From NCBI GenBank assembly GCA_947453125.1, contig CANGGC010000198.1:1-5889 (forward strand): DNA of 5,889 bases, read 5' to 3'. Origin of the DNA: Planctomycetaceae bacterium. GTDB taxonomy: Bacteria > Planctomycetota > Planctomycetia > Pirellulales > UBA1268. The translations under genes were made by a program, and so were the position numbers. Below the pieces are notes generated by a model, which worked only from the letters and a program-made list of their open reading frames with translations, was not told the origin of the DNA and did no database searches. Positions 5,207 to 5,889 of this stretch are shown here, piece after piece. Position 1 is the stretch's first letter, and every line of letters starts with the position of its first letter.

Positions 5207-5623
5207 CTACATCACCCGCCGCTTCACGAACCGCACCCGAACCGGCATCTTGTGCGCAAGACGCGCCAAACACACTCGTGCCGCTTCCTCCGAAACACCA
5301 CCGATCTCGTATAGAACCGTGCCTGGCTTGATCACAGCCGCCCAAAACTCGGGTTCGCCTTTTCCCTTGCCCATACGGGTCTCGAGGGGAATCGACGTTA
5401 TCGACTTGTGGGGAAACACACGAACGTACAGCCGCCCCTCATTACGAAGGTACTGACTGGCCGCAATGCGCCCGGCTTCGATCGTCGCGGCAGCGAGCCA
5501 ACCCGGTTGCTCGGCCTGGAGGCCGTAGTCACCGAAGACGACGCGGTTGCCGCGAGAGGCATCACCTCTTATACGACCTCTTTGGCTTTTTCGGTGCTTG
5601 ACCCTCTTGGGCATCAGCGCCAT
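5207..5623 (-). CDS. rplP: 50S ribosomal protein L16
   Basis: L16 is a core 50S protein near the A-site tRNA elbow and the peptidyl transferase centre. The protein is 138 residues, matching the family length of about 136-138. It begins MALMPKRVKHRKSQRGRIRG and carries the RMGKGKGEPEFW segment, a KPGTVLYEIGGV segment and the typical C-terminus FVKRRVM, ending in TAG. Three in-frame ATGs lie close together (5629, 5623, 5614). I chose 5623 because GAGGAG at 5631-5636 ends 7 nt upstream of it; the same site is 1 nt from 5629 and 16 nt from 5614. The ribosome binding site and the first 20 codons lie inside the rpsC tail, so translation of the two genes must be linked. A 163-nt gap follows before rpmC. 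Confidence 0.97.
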   Translation of the reverse strand: MALMPKRVKHRKSQRGRIRGDASRGNRVVFGDYGLQAEQPGWLAAATIEAGRIAASQYLRNEGRLYVRVFPHKSITSIPLETRMGKGKGEPEFWAAVIKPGTVLYEIGGVSEEAARVCLARLAHKMPVRVRFVKRRVM

Positions 5624-5889
5624 CGCCATTCTCCTCGTACATGCCTTGGTTGACCCACACTTGAACGCCGATGTTGCCCTGCGCCGTGGGAGCCTCGCAG
5701 AACCCGTAATCAATCTTCGCGCGAATCGTCGACAGGGGCATCGACCCCGCAATTCCCTTCTCGCACCGCGACATTTCCGCACCGCCAAGCCGCCCGGCGA
5801 GCTGAATCTTCACACCCTTGGCACCAGCGTCCATGGTCGTGTCGATGGCACGCTTCATCGTGCGACGGAAGGCGGCCCGCTTCGTAAGC
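5562..5889 (-). CDS. rpsC: 30S ribosomal protein S3, 3' part (5' end outside window)
   Basis: This is the C-terminal 108 residues of S3, which sits at the 30S mRNA entry site. The visible frame enters with LTKRAAFRRTMKRAIDTT and continues with the S3 C-terminal domain signature GAKGVKIQLAGRLGGAEMSR, then PLSTIRAKIDYGF and GNIGVQVWVNQG. The KH domain lies upstream of the window. After the conserved domain comes a tail of about 25 residues, acidic then basic (EENGDGADAQEG followed by KKPKRSYKR), ending in TGA at 5562-5564. The tail coding sequence overlaps the start of rplP by 62 nt in another frame, which is unusual for this junction. The internal ATG at 5858 is not the start, because the conserved reading continues upstream of it to the window edge. 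Identity is certain; only the functional meaning of the tail is open. Confidence 0.97.
   Translation of the reverse strand, partial: LTKRAAFRRTMKRAIDTTMDAGAKGVKIQLAGRLGGAEMSRCEKGIAGSMPLSTIRAKIDYGFCEAPTAQGNIGVQVWVNQGMYEENGDGADAQEGQAPKKPKRSYKR
5631..5636 (-). promoter_or_regulatory. Ribosome binding site of rplP
   Basis: GAGGAG on the minus strand, 7 nt before the ATG at 5623. In the rpsC frame the same bases encode Glu-Glu of the tail. It decides among three nearby in-frame ATGs and shows that the rplP start truly lies inside rpsC. Confidence 0.8.

Overview
The window is one continuous piece of a bacterial S10-spc ribosomal protein operon. Every gene lies on the minus strand, so it reads from high to low coordinates. 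The order is rpsC (3' part), rplP, rpmC, rpsQ, rplN, rplX, rplE, rpsN, rpsH, rplF, rplR, rpsE, rplO (5' end only). This is the canonical bacterial order, except that rpmD (L30) is absent between rpsE and rplO. Nothing on the plus strand looks like a real gene; the long open frames there are antisense shadows of GC-rich genes.

The organism is bacterial and GC-rich (roughly 60% by eye). The S14 is the short zinc-binding form with four cysteines, and L24 also carries a two-CxxC zinc ribbon. The L14 start (MIQMQSRL), the tails on L29 and S17, the missing L30 and the unusually long gaps inside the operon fit Planctomycetota, perhaps a Phycisphaerae-like lineage. This is recognition from family memory, not a database result, and I hold it at about 0.6.

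Region by region: 5889-5207 holds the S3 C-terminal domain and L16, whose genes overlap by 62 nt in different frames. 5206-5044 is a 163-nt spacer with a GC hairpin and a T6 run. 5043-3506 holds L29, S17, L14 and L24; the last three are tightly coupled (4-nt and 1-nt overlaps). 3505-3367 is a 139-nt spacer. 3366-1261 holds L5, S14, S8 and L6, separated by gaps of 108-131 nt. 1260-60 holds L18 and S5, with a possible 20-codon upstream ORF overlapping the rpsE start. L15 begins at 59. No spacer exceeds 300 nt.

Together the genes supply parts of both ribosomal subunits: 30S (S3, S17, S14, S8, S5) and 50S (L16, L29, L14, L24, L5, L6, L18, L15). I see no mobile element, CRISPR array, tRNA or rRNA gene, and no convincing promoter or terminator. 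I found no novel defence or metabolic system. The points worth a second look are the architecture of the operon (overlap, spacers, possible leader ORF) and the protein extensions.
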